From contig WUJK01000005.1 of assembly GCA_011317545.1 (NCBI GenBank), forward strand, positions 1,674,001 through 1,738,000: a stretch of DNA of 64,000 bases, written 5' to 3'. The stretch comes from Coniella vitis (Eukaryota; Ascomycota; Sordariomycetes; Diaporthales; Schizoparmaceae). The position numbers and the translations under genes are program-made. Below, in pieces: positions 21,814 through 32,779 of the stretch. The stretch's first letter is position 1; each line of letters begins with the position of its first letter. The notes under the pieces were generated by a model. It saw only the letters and a program-made list of their open reading frames with translations, made no database searches and had not been told where the DNA came from.

Positions 21814-23100
21814 TCACTTTCCCTTGCCAACAGCAGGGTGAGCAGGCCCTCCTACGCCAAACATAGCTCCCACGTCCTGCACCAAAACATCTGGCTGCTC
21901 CCACGATGCAAAATGGCCACCGACCTGGGGCCAGTTGCGGTAAACCACAGGCCCGAGGCTCTTCGTCGTGAAATCCGGAATTGCGAAAATTATCCTTTGG
22001 AAACTGGCTGATGCCCAGCTTGGGTTCGGTCTTTGTGAGAGAAGCCCGCCTACATCATCATTACAAGAACTCGATGTTGCTCGCACAAGACAAACCGAGA
22101 AAAACTGAACTACGAGAGGACGTTGCGTAAACACTTAGATAGTCCCAGAATCGCTTACCAGACGGCACGCCGCCCCAGTCGGTGGAGGGATGCTCTGCTT
22201 CAAAGTACGTGTGGACGCTTGCACCAGGCCCAGCACGCGAGAACCAGTAGATGGAAACCCGGGTTAGCACCTCGTCCTCGGGCCACGGGTAACTGTCTGT
22301 TCAGTGGAGAAGCTGAGACAGAATGCGACAGTCTTTGGACGCGCCGCCTGCATCTGGTGGTAGGCGCTACCATCCACAACGTACCTGTACCCGCGGCGCA
22401 TCCCATCCAAGCTCTGGCTCTCTCGCCAGAAAGGAGGCCAGAGAAGGGCCAGCAAAAAGAGCCAGGGTTGCCTCAGCAGATTCCACCAGTCAAAGGCGGC
22501 CAAGTTGACATGTATGCCGCGCAGATGCTGGCTGTGGTGTCTGCCCATCTTGCGCGTTATCATGGAACCCCAGTCGCCTCCTTGCGATACATACTGGTCG
22601 TACCCTAGGTTGAGCATGAGGTTGTTGAGCACATGGCCGTAGTGCCGCAGGTTGAAGCCCCTCTGGCCTACGAGCTTCATTACTTGCACGTGCAGGCGAC
22701 GACGCAACGACGTGCCTTGTTGACGCCTTCACCGAAGCCGTAGTTGGGCAGACTCGGTGCAACGACGTGGAACGCCTGCAAAGAGTCGTCTGGTGGATTG
22801 GCGAGGCCCTCGAGCATCTTGGTCACCTCCCAGGAAGCTGCCTGGCCAGCCGTGCACGAAAAGAAGCGGGATGGCGTTGGCTCGCTCGCCCCTGGCGTGG
22901 ACAAAGTGCATGTCCAGACTGCCAAACCCGTCTGTAGCGACGGGCAGGGTGAGCATGTGTTGCATGTTGGCCACGAGAACACCCTGCTGAGCGGTGTAGC
23001 CCTCAAGCTCATCGGGCAACCGAGTTAGCTCAAGCTTCTGCCGCAGCAGATCGAGCTCGCTCTCAGGTATGATGATCTTGAATAGCTGCGGTTGGGCCAT
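21814..23100 (-). pseudogene. Decayed epoxide hydrolase (EHN + alpha/beta-hydrolase type)
   Basis: Conserved blocks of a microsomal-type epoxide hydrolase run in order on the minus strand but in several frames. The start at 23100 gives the N-terminal EHN segment (LFKIIIPESELDLLRQKLE) up to FVHGWPGSF. One extra base in a GGG run (about 22829-22831) then shifts the frame before EVTKMLEGLANPP. A likely GC-AG intron near 22663-22720 joins to RGFNLRHYGH. The nucleophile block QGGDWGSMITRKMG is intact. Near 22283-22320 the block before YPWPEDEVLTRVSIYWFS is shortened and out of frame. After an intron starting near 22167, the frame shifts again near 21990-22000 before the catalytic-histidine block GGHFASWEQPD. 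Several independent lesions make a pseudogene more likely than sequencing error, since neighbouring genes are intact. Confidence 0.72.
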
Positions 23101-23706
23101 GACGGGCTGAGAAAGAGGAGAGCCAGTCAGTCAAACTGCCGGCTTCAAAGGAGGGAAGAGGGGCGTCTGTCCGCCAATACAGGCTTCTGGAGGAGAAGCT
23201 GGAACAGCCGAGACTTGGAAAGGTCCTTTTGCACATTCCTAGTCGACCTGCCTGTCCCAGATCGATGGGCTCGATAGAAGGATGAATCCAGTTGGATTCG
23301 GTGCGTTCCTCAGCGAGCACTCTTACAAAGTCGCCCGCAAAGGAGGGGCACGTACCTGCATGTTGTTGGCTGCGACAAGCTAGAAGTCGTCAGGAGGATG
23401 TGTAGTCTTGCAAGCTTATATCATGATGATTCAACTTTAGTTTTCATACCAAGGGACACACCAAAAGTCCACGCCGAGGGAGTGTCCCCGTCATTCCATA
23501 GTGCTCGATGACGCCGGGCCCTGGCTCCTAATTGATTGGTCGTCCTCCCGCTCTACGCTTACATACTACTATGTATGCAATACATCAACCCTAACCCTAC
23601 AAGAGATTTCGCGAGCATCACATAAGGCCCCATGCATTCTTACTAACACAACCATCAGCAAGACTCCACCAACACCACCATCAACAACACCCCCACGGTC
23701 GTCATC
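23101..23706. promoter_or_regulatory. Divergent upstream region before the DUF1308 gene
   Basis: No gene is seen. A TACTATGTA copy (23567-23575) and a telomere-like box AACCCTAACCCT (23587-23598) lie 12 bases apart, about 110-140 bases before the start of the DUF1308 protein. A C/A-rich leader follows. Confidence 0.5.
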
Positions 23707-25293
23707 ATGGATCCCAATGAGGAAACACCCAGCGCTTGCCAAATGGCTACCGACATTGTCTCGCGCAGCCAGAAGCTGCTGCACGAAATGGAGGGCCTGC
23801 GCAACCAACTGTTCGCCCAGAAGGACCGCAACGCCCACATCGACGGTCTCCGCAGCCTCATCGACAACACCAGAGCTGAGAAGAGCGCTGCGGAGTCCTA
23901 CCTCGATTCCACAACACGCGCTCGCCAAGAAGGACCCAGTTCGGACTGTGGCACGATAGCGCCGCATTCTGCTGCAGCTCGCTTCCGCAGTAGCAATATC
24001 CCGGCCATTGAGACGCACTGGTCGATTGTCAAACGGTGCCACCACTTGGTAAGCGTCCACAAGCAGGTCCATACGCCGACCAAGACAAACTTTTATGCAA
24101 GCAAGCTTAACAAGGATCGTCCCCGCAATGCAAGCGGTCCGGTGTGCATCCACGCTGTGGTGGAGGGAGGCGCCGAGTGGATCCGCATCGTCTCAAAGGA
24201 TCAGAATCGGCTCTTCCATGAGATGGCAGAGAGTGCTTGGGACTGGGAAATGGACCAGGCTCAAGACAGCCAGGAAGCAGACGATGAGGAGCTTTTCGAG
24301 GATCTTGTTACATTGCGCCAGATCAAGCAGATGGTGGACGTTGCCCGTGTGACGTGGCACAATTACTGCCATCCTCGGATCCGCATCATCTTTACGCGCG
24401 TCAAGCAAGGACAGAATGAACAGCTTGACAGGCTTTTGGATAAGATTCGCGAGCTAGGCGTGCGCAGCAAAGTCAACATCAATATCCACTGCGCCGAGTC
24501 CGTCTGGGTCACGAATGAACCCCCTGTTGATACCGCAACCGCCATATCGAACCTGCTGCCTCGGCCCCAGAAGCTGAGTGATACTGTCCTGCTAGACACG
24601 AGTGTTCTGATCGCGCTGGCGTCCGACGTGTGCCATACCCATGTTGAGACAAAGTCCTGGATGTCAGACGACTTGCGATCCCACATTGAGGACGAACAGA
24701 ACGGCACACGCTTCATCCCCTATCTCCTCAACACTGTGCTGCAGGGCAGGCGGCTCATCTGCACCAAGCCCGTCGTTGACCAGTTTATGAAGATTACCAG
24801 AACGATGGGCACACCGACTGAGACAGCACGAGCTCAGATCCTTGTCGATGGGGGAGGACCCGACGACCTACAGAGACTGTCGATCCATCCGATGGGCCAC
24901 AATCTAGTGCTGCCGCTGCAAATTATCGACACTGAGACGGGGGAGTGGCCTGCAAAGGCGCTTGTCCGTGAGCGCTTGCTGCCTGGAGTGGCTCTGAAGG
25001 TTGAAAAGGAGCTCGACAACGTGCCCAGCAACAGATCTACGCACCTTTATGCGTGGGCCTCGCATCTCACGGTCGTCACATGCAACAGGGTCCTGACGAA
25101 CAAGATTGTGAGGACCGTCGAAGCGAGCTTGACGGAGGATTATCCGGACGGTCCTCGTATTTGTGCACTGCCATATAATCGGGCACTGCTAACCAAAGGA
25201 CCAAGCCCAGCTAGGTTGCGCAGACGGTCGTGGCTGCTTGCAACGGGCCATGACACGTCTTCAGTGGCAGATGGGAATACAAACGTTTCTTGA
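23707..25293 (+). CDS. DUF1308 (UPF0415 / C7orf25-like) protein
   Basis: This is a single-exon gene for 528 residues. The N-terminal 80 residues form a predicted helical region (KLLHEMEGLRNQLFAQKDRN). The middle part has the family block THWSIVKRCHHLVSVHKQV and GAEWIRIVSKDQNRLF. The C-terminal half contains the PIN-like core DTVLLDTSVLIALASDVCH, with the aspartate-plus-serine pattern of PIN folds, and a late ASHLTVVTCNRVLTNKIV strand. This order matches the DUF1308 family named after human C7orf25, whose biochemical function I cannot state with confidence. The length is close to the family. The PIN-like reading is from motif shape only. Confidence 0.8.
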   Translation: MDPNEETPSACQMATDIVSRSQKLLHEMEGLRNQLFAQKDRNAHIDGLRSLIDNTRAEKSAAESYLDSTTRARQEGPSSDCGTIAPHSAAARFRSSNIPAIETHWSIVKRCHHLVSVHKQVHTPTKTNFYASKLNKDRPRNASGPVCIHAVVEGGAEWIRIVSKDQNRLFHEMAESAWDWEMDQAQDSQEADDEELFEDLVTLRQIKQMVDVARVTWHNYCHPRIRIIFTRVKQGQNEQLDRLLDKIRELGVRSKVNINIHCAESVWVTNEPPVDTATAISNLLPRPQKLSDTVLLDTSVLIALASDVCHTHVETKSWMSDDLRSHIEDEQNGTRFIPYLLNTVLQGRRLICTKPVVDQFMKITRTMGTPTETARAQILVDGGGPDDLQRLSIHPMGHNLVLPLQIIDTETGEWPAKALVRERLLPGVALKVEKELDNVPSNRSTHLYAWASHLTVVTCNRVLTNKIVRTVEASLTEDYPDGPRICALPYNRALLTKGPSPARLRRRSWLLATGHDTSSVADGNTNVS

Positions 25294-25955
25294 TGCACGT
25301 TTGGCCAACATGCTCTGGCCCAGCTCTCATGCATGGAGTTGGGTTGCTGCAAAGGTCGAGCTTTTGCTTTTTGCTGTACAGTTTGTGCCAGGGTCACTCT
25401 GGAGATGGGAAGATTGACAAGTTTTTGAATCGAACAAGTCTTCGATGCGGACAACCATTGAACATCGAGAAGCTTCTCATTAGCTTAACCCCTCGATTTG
25501 ACACAAGAAGTTAAACAAAATCAGTGGAAAAGCTCTTGTCCCGCCCAAGGTTCAGTCACATTATTAGGCGTCAGGTAGAACTCTGGCTATATACCCCGTG
25601 GCTTTTCCCCCTTCTTCGCTTACATACGGCCATCTTTGGCATAGAGTTGAGGATAGTTGACGTAACCCCAGATTTCCCTTCGTAATGAAGAATAAAAAAA
25701 ATCAATCGAGGCATCTCAATTTCTTGACCCTTTCTCGTGACTTCCAGCTCTGGGTCGATATATCGATGTTCTGTTGCTACGTACAGAGAGTTATATCCAG
25801 CTATAAGTGATGGATGACCAATGGAAGACCCAGTTTGCAATTTCCTTTTCTTCTTGTACACTTTTCCCTTTACCTCGTCTTCTCGTGAGAAACAGGTTTC
25901 CAAATTCACGGATATTTGAATGGTGTGTGTTCGCACGTATAACAGCTTTGAGGCT
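25294..25955. other. Intergenic between convergent genes, no gene seen
   Basis: This is the 3' side of two convergent genes. A 130-codon minus-strand ORF (25571-25963) is AT-rich, lacks family resemblance and overlaps the last codons of the four-exon secreted protein gene, so it is more likely its 3' untranslated region. Confidence 0.55.
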
Positions 25956-27129
25956 TTATGCAACGCCCCAGATGTAGGAAGGGCTGGTCGTAAAAGTCAG
26001 GCCTGTACCCCAGGGCTCGCTGGCATAGGCGGTCCAGTTGTACTCAACGACCCATCTACAAGTTGTGAACAAGGTGCGTAGTTAGTCTCGGAAGTTGGCT
26101 CCAAGTGACAAGCCGGTCTAGTTGGGCAAAAGAAATCTCGAGCAAAGGAAACAAGAACTACATGAATTCTTTTGCGCTTGATAAAAGGAATAGAACAAAA
26201 AGAAAGAAAAAAAAAGACTTACCCTCCCTCAAGAGTAGCATACTGATAACTTATCGCCACCGCAGCCAACGAACTATCGTTGGACGTTTGCAGATATGTG
26301 TTGACGGCGGCCTCGCTGGTGTTTGTGGCAGCGGGCAAGCCCGTGCAAGGCCAGGGACCGGTGCCGATGCCAGTTCCGGAGCACTCGGCGTTGCTATTTT
26401 TAGGGTGTTGCGTCAAAAGATTAGTTACATATCTTTGTGCGGACAAAAGTATCTCTTGTATTTCTTGTCCAATTGCCGCATTCCTTTTGGATATTCTTTT
26501 CCTATTTTGGGGAGATTCCTTGTTTGGTCATCCATGGGGCTTCCTGTCCTTGTTGTGGGATCGGGGCCTGGGTTTTAGGGGAATAAAATGAAATTAACCA
26601 CGGAACGGCGGTGGAGAGATCGATGAGTGGGGGATATGAAGATGTTCTGATATCAGTCTCCTTAGAGTGAGACGTGTCGATCGATACGCCTTTTGTTTGA
26701 GAGATCCCAAAGAGGAAAAAGATTGGATGGGGTCCGAAACAAAGAAAAACAAAAGACAGAGAGACTCACAAGGCTGGAATGGCTAGGCCGCCTTGAATTA
26801 TAGACGGCGCTGAAACGGAGAAGCCTGTTTTAGAGAAAGAACAAGAAGATTCATCGTTAGTGGCCTGCTTAGGTTTGCATACCAAGTAGATCGCAGGGAC
26901 AGAGAAAAGATAACCTTGGATTATCAAATGAGAAGACTGGAGGAGAAGAGCAACACTCACTAAAGGTGCTATTGGCGCCACCGTTGGCGGCAGTCCAATC
27001 GGTGACCGTCCAGTTGTACGATCCCGCAGCTGCAGCCACCACGGTCTTTGCCTTGCCCGCAAAGAGCTCGTGAGGGAGCGCGGTGGCGCACGCAAGGAGG
27101 GAGAGACCAGCCGCCAAGGAGAAGTGCAT
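25956..27129 (-). CDS. Secreted hypothetical protein (159 aa, four exons)
   Basis: The proposed exons are 26961-27129, 26770-26809, 26223-26393 and 25956-26055, with donors GTGAGT, GTGAGT and GTAAGT and acceptors ending CAG, TAG and TAG; all phases agree. The product starts with a clear signal peptide (MHFSLAAGLSLLACATALP). The mature chain has N-glycosylation sequons in YNWTVTDW, ANSTF, TNTSE and NDSSL, and only two cysteines (ECSG and PWPCTG). Two similar segments, YNWTVTDWTA and YNWTAYAS, occur near the beginning and the end, suggesting a pair of similar strands. I do not recognise the family. The 376-base third intron (26394-26769) is long here and could hide another exon. Confidence 0.65.
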
Positions 27130-29910
27130 TTTGATAGACTTCTTTGGTGGTGAGGGCGATGTGGGATGGAGGCAATCAATGACGAACCAGCAAACGACGA
27201 GTGGCTCGCAGAGGTGAAGAATGGTATGGAGAACGAACGGCAGATAAGCAAGCAGGCTGGCAGGCACACAAACAAACAAGCACCGACAAGATACGGGCAT
27301 CAGATAAATAGGGAACGAAAGCAGATCGTCGACAGCGCCCGAATCAGCAGAAAGTCAAATCCTTATAGCAACGATATTCGGTCCTTCCAATGTTGCCAAG
27401 AATATCCCCCTGGCTTCTGGTGAACCACACCTCATCAGCCCAGTCCTACTCCAGGCCACAACACAGGCCCTGTGTACTAATACGGATCATGGCCTACACG
27501 GACAGAGGCAGCATGGTTGCGGTGTGGGCAAAGCAGCCATGATCCTGGAGGCGCGTGTGCGCCCAGCCTGATATGAAGATCGCCGCTAATCCACCAACAT
27601 AGAATGCCGGGCCAGCCACCCATCCCTCGAACGGATCTTGCTTGGGGCATTGCAAGTACATGGCACTGCATGCTGCATGGCCGTCGATATTGATCGAGAC
27701 GGGTGACGGCGCACATGCAGCTTGCCAATGCTCCACAAAGAGGGCTGCGGCTTCGCTGAGTGTTTCTCTTTATTTCTCTTCTCCCTGCGCACTGACGAAA
27801 CAATCACGAAAGAAAAGGTTCAAGTTTGTTTCAAATGTTTCAAGATGGCGTTTGTGGGGGAAACCAGAACTCAGGCGACGGCTTGTTACCACGCAGTCGT
27901 CCCTTTACCGTCTTCATTTTGTTGCATCTTGCAAATGCGAAGTAGAGTCGCTGAGTCCATCTCCACGCTGCCAGACCATTGAACTCGATTCGTCAAGGAG
28001 CCAGGCGTGCTAATGGTATATGTTAGGAGTCTCTTCACGGCGTTACACGGCGTCGAAAGGATTCTCGGATGGTGGACCAATCGCATCGTGCAGCAAGGGA
28101 AATAAATGCTGCCCAGATCCGCACATAATGCTTACTTTCTGGCGTCCCGAGGGAGGCTCCTTCACCTCAACCCTTTCAAGGACTCCCAATCACTCACATT
28201 TTGTCTTTTCACACGACGCCTTCAGCCTCGTGGTGCGAGTACTTGAAGCTACGCCTTCGTCTTGCCCTCAAGATGCGACAATACAAACGCTCGCCTCCTG
28301 ACCAGCTCCTCGCCATCAATTCAACCGTCATTTGTCACTCTTACTTGTGTCTCTCAAGGCAACCTGACCCGGTAGTAACACCTGACTGTGGTCAAACTTA
28401 TCCCAAAATTTACAAAGCACTCTGTCCAACTCCTGTACATGCCGCGGCAGCCCTAATTCTCCCGAGCGCCGTGGCCGTCTTCAAATCGGCAAATAGGTAC
28501 GCCTCGGGCCAGCGCCATTGCAAGCGCGGGGGACAAAACACCAAGCCTTGTCTTGCTGAGGCCCTTGATGTTCTTTTTGCAATGTTTCGCACCCTGCTTG
28601 GGCCTTATCACGATGCGTTTGCTGACGTAGGTTGGCGAGAGAGACGTCACCGTAATGATCGTCTTTGTTAATGTCTACACACTCTGTCCTTTCGCATTTA
28701 TGATCATTTTCGTCAACATCGAAGGTGTACTTTTCTGCTCTGCCATTCGTGGCGACCATCTTCGCCATTGCTTCGCCCACAGAAGCCCAATCTGCTCCGT
28801 TATCTTGGCTTGTGCTGCGTCCGCGCATCAACGTGCATCCGATGCTGCTCGACAGACGACGCATGCCAAGGTGGTGCGAAATGACGTTTCTCAGGATGAG
28901 AATTGTGATGAGCTCTATACAAGGTGAGAGTGCTTCGTTCCCGATATATGTGTCGAATGGGTTGCTGTTGCCAGACGCAAAAATATATATCCTTGACAAG
29001 ACTCGAATTGATACTTGTTGAGCGAGAGCATCATTGAATGAAACCATGAAGTCGTTCCACTTTATCACTATCTTAGGCTCCGCCCGGTGGCTTTGCAGAG
29101 TCTAGCTTGACCGACAGTATCTCAGCTACTTCGTTTGTCGCAAAGCAAAGTAGATAATGGATTGCTAGACCTGAGTTGATATTCTCATTGGAAAGAGGGT
29201 TGTGTTGAGAGGCCTTCTCGTGGGAAGCATGAGTTCTTATCCACGAGCCCGCCGTCGGAAAAAGTTAACTGAGACTGGCAAGCAATTCACTACAACTGTA
29301 CTATAAGTAGGGGTTATGTTGTGAACTCAAGACCAGCCTGTCACACTGCGAGCAAGCCTTGAAAGGACGACAGTCCCGGTATATCGTTCCGAGCACTTCA
29401 AAACACTGCGGTATTTTTCTAGTACCGAACAAGTCTTTGCATCGTTACTATTCCAGTCATGTCAACCTAAGTAAACATGAGACCTGGAATGGTTCGTTAG
29501 TAGTATTCTCTGTAGCAACCCTCGATCCATGGCAAAGCCGAGTTTCGTTACGAGTGTTACACTGCCGGCCTTTTGTATCTGTTGAATGGCCAAACTCAAC
29601 GGCCCATCGAACAAGGCAGAATCAAGGATTCGTTCAATTCGTTCCGAAACAGAGCGTGCTGCCACCGTAAAAGAATGCGCACAGCGAGATTCGTCCACGA
29701 GAGTTTCGAGGACAGGATTTCTAGCCATCTTCAATCAGGCCACAGGCCAGGCATTGGTTTCTTTGGTGCGTTCTTCTTTTTCGAAGCGTCTATTGTTCTT
29801 TTTATTGTCTTTCAGGACAGGCTGGCGGTATAGCGTACAAGATGCCCGTAGGCGAGCCCCTAGCCTGCACATTATGCTCGTCTCCTCCCTTCCGCCTTCA
29901 TTTGTCCATA
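27130..29910. other. Gene-poor 2.8 kb, nothing recognised
   Basis: No convincing gene is seen. The longest ORF is a minus-strand one at 28481-29068 (195 codons) with no start context, no leader and no family resemblance. Base composition is closer to even than in the flanking genes, and stop codons are spread over all frames. Confidence 0.5.
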
Positions 29911-30415
29911 TCAGTTGCTTCTTGCGCCGTCCTTGGCTTCCCTGAGCTCCTTCATCTTGGCGACGCGCTTCTTGAACTCGATATATTGGCACTTTTCGTA
30001 CGAGTGTCTCTCTTGCTACATTCCCGCGAAACACCCAATGCTGTTAGCAAGGCAGATATCCTTTCTCTTCTCGGACGCGGCCACCCATTCCGCACTCTTC
30101 GGGCATCGGTTCGTACCTCACAGCTCCAGGGCATGTAGTATGTGTCGACGCGGCATCGGTTGAGAGGAATCAGGAGGTTGGCGCAGCTGTCACGGTATGC
30201 CAGCGGAAGCTTGGCCTCGCGCATCTCCTCACGGGTAGCCTCTATCGAGTAGGTAGCGATTGTGGGTTAGCAGGTGGCTCTTGTCTTCTCTCCTCTTCTC
30301 TGTGCCTGTTGATCGCTCCAATGGGGCGCCGGGTGCTGGTGGGAATGCAATGTGGTGGGCGGGATGCTCATCTCTTACTCCGCGGCATCTCAAACGAATC
30401 GTCGTGTCCACCCAT
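29911..30415 (-). CDS. NDUFB7: NADH:ubiquinone oxidoreductase subunit NDUFB7 (B18)
   Basis: Three short exons are proposed: 30379-30415, 30117-30241 and 29911-30015. Introns 30242-30378 (GTAAGA donor, TAG acceptor) and 30016-30116 (GTACGA donor, TGTAG acceptor) restore one frame of 88 residues. The protein carries the twin CX9C pattern of the B18 subunit: C32/C42 in SCANLLIPLNRC and C53/C63 in SCEQERHSYEKC, within a coiled-coil-helix-coiled-coil-helix fold. These motifs support import into the intermembrane space by the Mia40 disulfide relay, and the subunit sits on the membrane arm of complex I. The remaining sequence (TREEMREAKLPLAYRDSC and EFKKRVAKMKELREAKDGAR) matches the family closely. 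No single exon would have shown this gene clearly. Confidence 0.92.
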
Positions 30416-31035
30416 GATGCTATGTTTGTTGATGCAGTTCGATTGTGGCTGCTGCTGCTGCTGCTACTGCTGCTTCGTTCGGACTGCCTCGGTTCGCAGT
30501 GAGTCGCTGGAGAGGTTCGTCGATTGCAAACAGCGGCAGTCCGATTCGAGGTCGGGATTGTCGCGACGTCGTCAAGGTGGTCTGTGCTTTCTTGGGAGCA
30601 GCCCCATGCCCAGGTGCTTCGCGGGCTTGGTGGGCTGGCGGGTTAGGGTCTGGTCAGCACATCAACCACCACGCTGACCAGGCTGCCGCTGTTTCCAAAA
30701 CATCGTACACGGCATCACGGGCACCCACATATGAAAAAAATAACGGATCAAGAGATGCGCAGCTGATGTTGATTGCACCAGGGCTTCCATGAGTCCAGGC
30801 GTTGGCTGATTCCAGTCAATGCTGATACCCTGGCTCGCCCAAGTATTGCGAGAATCCGGGACGGTACATCCTACTATCACACGCCTTCACAGGAGCTCGC
30901 AGCTGGACTGGCGTGAAACCCTGCGCCAGTCTGCGTAAGCAAACATCCAGTGTTCTGCGAGTCAACGAAGCGTCCATGTACCAATTGCCAGCCGCTGCGA
31001 AAGGCCAAGACGACCATGACAATAACAGCGCCACC
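30416..31035. promoter_or_regulatory. Shared upstream region of NDUFB7 and the Zn2Cys6 gene
   Basis: The two genes are divergent. A CTG-rich stretch lies near 30448-30475. In-frame upstream ATGs of the transcription factor occur at 30913 and 30976. Nothing else is recognised. Confidence 0.45.
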
Positions 31036-32779
31036 ATGCCGCCCCAGCCGTTCTCGCGTCTTGAGCGCGAGAACCCGCCCCCTCGGCGCAAGTCGTGTGC
31101 AGAGTGCGTCAAGGCGAAACGAAGATGCAGTCAGACGCTGCCGCTGTGCCATCGGTGCACACAACGCCAATTGCGCTGCCAATATCCAGCTCAGGCCCGC
31201 GGTCCACTACGGTCGCGCGCAACGCGTCTCCCAGCGCCTCCTGTGCCCACAGTATCAGAGCAACCAGCGATAGAAGGTGACCTTGTGCTGGATGACTCTT
31301 GTCTGGACCAAGGTTTCTGGGTGGACGCCCAAACTCCAGCAGCCTCGCTCGACTCGGACAAGTGCTGGCGGGGAAATGCACAGCCCGGTGCTGAAGTGGC
31401 CACCAACACTGCTTTCCTGGACCCTTTGGGACCAGTACAGAATCTAGACTCTTTGCCTCAGACACCTCTCTGGATGTCTTCAGCCCTTGACTCCCTTTTT
31501 TTTGATGGCCAGGCTACCCAAATTCAGGGTTTGGACTCCGTCCTTGAAAGAACGGCCGCCCCAAAAGAGACCTTTCGCGCGGCCATACTAGATCAACCGG
31601 CGGGTTCGATGTTGCAAGCTGCTACTTTTACCCAGATTGACCTTGAAGCTATCAGCCAAGAAGTCCAGAACAAACTACAATATGCTGTGGATATCATCAA
31701 AAATGCGCCCAAAGCAATGCTGCTTCATCTCGAAACTCCGTGGAGCCATCCGTTGCTATATAAAGATCAAATGCCAACAGCAATGCAAGGTGGGTTTTAT
31801 TTTCCAAGCGTTTGAATGCAGTATTATTCGATATCCTATAAGACACGTCATAATTGACTTGGGCTTAGAGGCTCTATCTGCTTGCGCGCTCTACACGTCC
31901 AAAACCGCCATCAACGGACCCATCATCATGCGATGCATTGACGCCAAAGTGAAAAGCCTCTTGGCTTCTGAGCCAGCTGAGGGGTTTCTCGAGGCACTAT
32001 CACGCACCCAGGCCTTGATTCTCTACCAAATTATGCGTTTCTTTGACGGCGATATTGCCGCTCGCTCTTCGGCAGACGCAATGTTCGCGGACCTGCATGC
32101 CTCGGCCTGGGCACTCGCATCGCATATCGACTGGGAAACGCAGAAGGAAGCCTTTACCCATTCCTTTTCATCCTTTTCAGACATGGATATGCAAGCGTGC
32201 CGGCAATTCTGGTATCATTGGGTTCTCAAGGAATCCGCGCGGCGGACCTTTCTCATTGCATGCTTCTTTGGCAAAGTGTGGAGGCTGCTCACCGGCCGCG
32301 AAGGCGTCGACTGTCACAGCAGCAGCAGCCATTTCGGAGAGTACTGCCTCAACCACAATTGGACGCTGTCGGCACACTTGTGGAATGCAAGAGATGCCTT
32401 TGAGTTTGCGGTCGCCTGGAGGGATAAGAAGCACTACGTTGTCAAGAGGAAGAAGGTCCTGTCCACCTTGGCTGATGCGCATGGAGACGATATGGAATCC
32501 TTTGGAAAGATGCTACTCACCGTCGGTAGGTATTTCAACCGATCCTTGCGCGCAACCGCTTTGAGTTCCCCCGCGCCTTGGACTTGGGGCTGTGGTCCAC
32601 AAATTTTATTATTCCCCCCCCCCCCCCCTTTTCTTTCATTTTTCTTTTTCTTCCTGCTTCTTGCCTACCCGAATTTGTTCGACCAGACGTGGTGTTGTAC
32701 AGAGGAAGCTGACATGTTTTTAGCACTTGGTATTGATGGAGCGAAAGCGTGGTTGGCTTTAAAGGGAGGCTCGCTATAG
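31036..32779 (+). CDS. Zn2Cys6 transcription factor
   Basis: The proposed exons are 31036-31789, 31869-32525 and 32724-32779, giving 488 residues. Intron 1 (79 bases) has a GTGGGT donor and an ATTGACT branch site; intron 2 (198 bases, with a long C then T tract) has a GTAGGT donor and a GCTGACAT branch site just before the TTTTAG acceptor. The DNA-binding cluster is C21-X2-C24-X6-C31-X6-C38-X2-C41-X6-C48, preceded by a basic RRK. The rest is an acidic/hydrophobic middle and a helical fungal-specific domain ending in GIDGAKAWLALKGGSL, a typical C-terminus for this class. The start at 31036 was chosen for its strong CCACCATGCC context; 30976 and 30913 are in-frame alternatives. The co-oriented MFS transporter 1.7 kb downstream is a possible target. 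Confidence 0.85.

Noticed and set aside
25571..25963. 130-codon minus-strand ORF downstream of the secreted protein
   Set aside because: AT-rich and overlapping the end of a spliced gene; best read as 3' untranslated region.
28481..29068. 195-codon minus-strand ORF in the gene-poor stretch
   Set aside because: No family resemblance, no leader, no splice-supported extension; left as unassigned.
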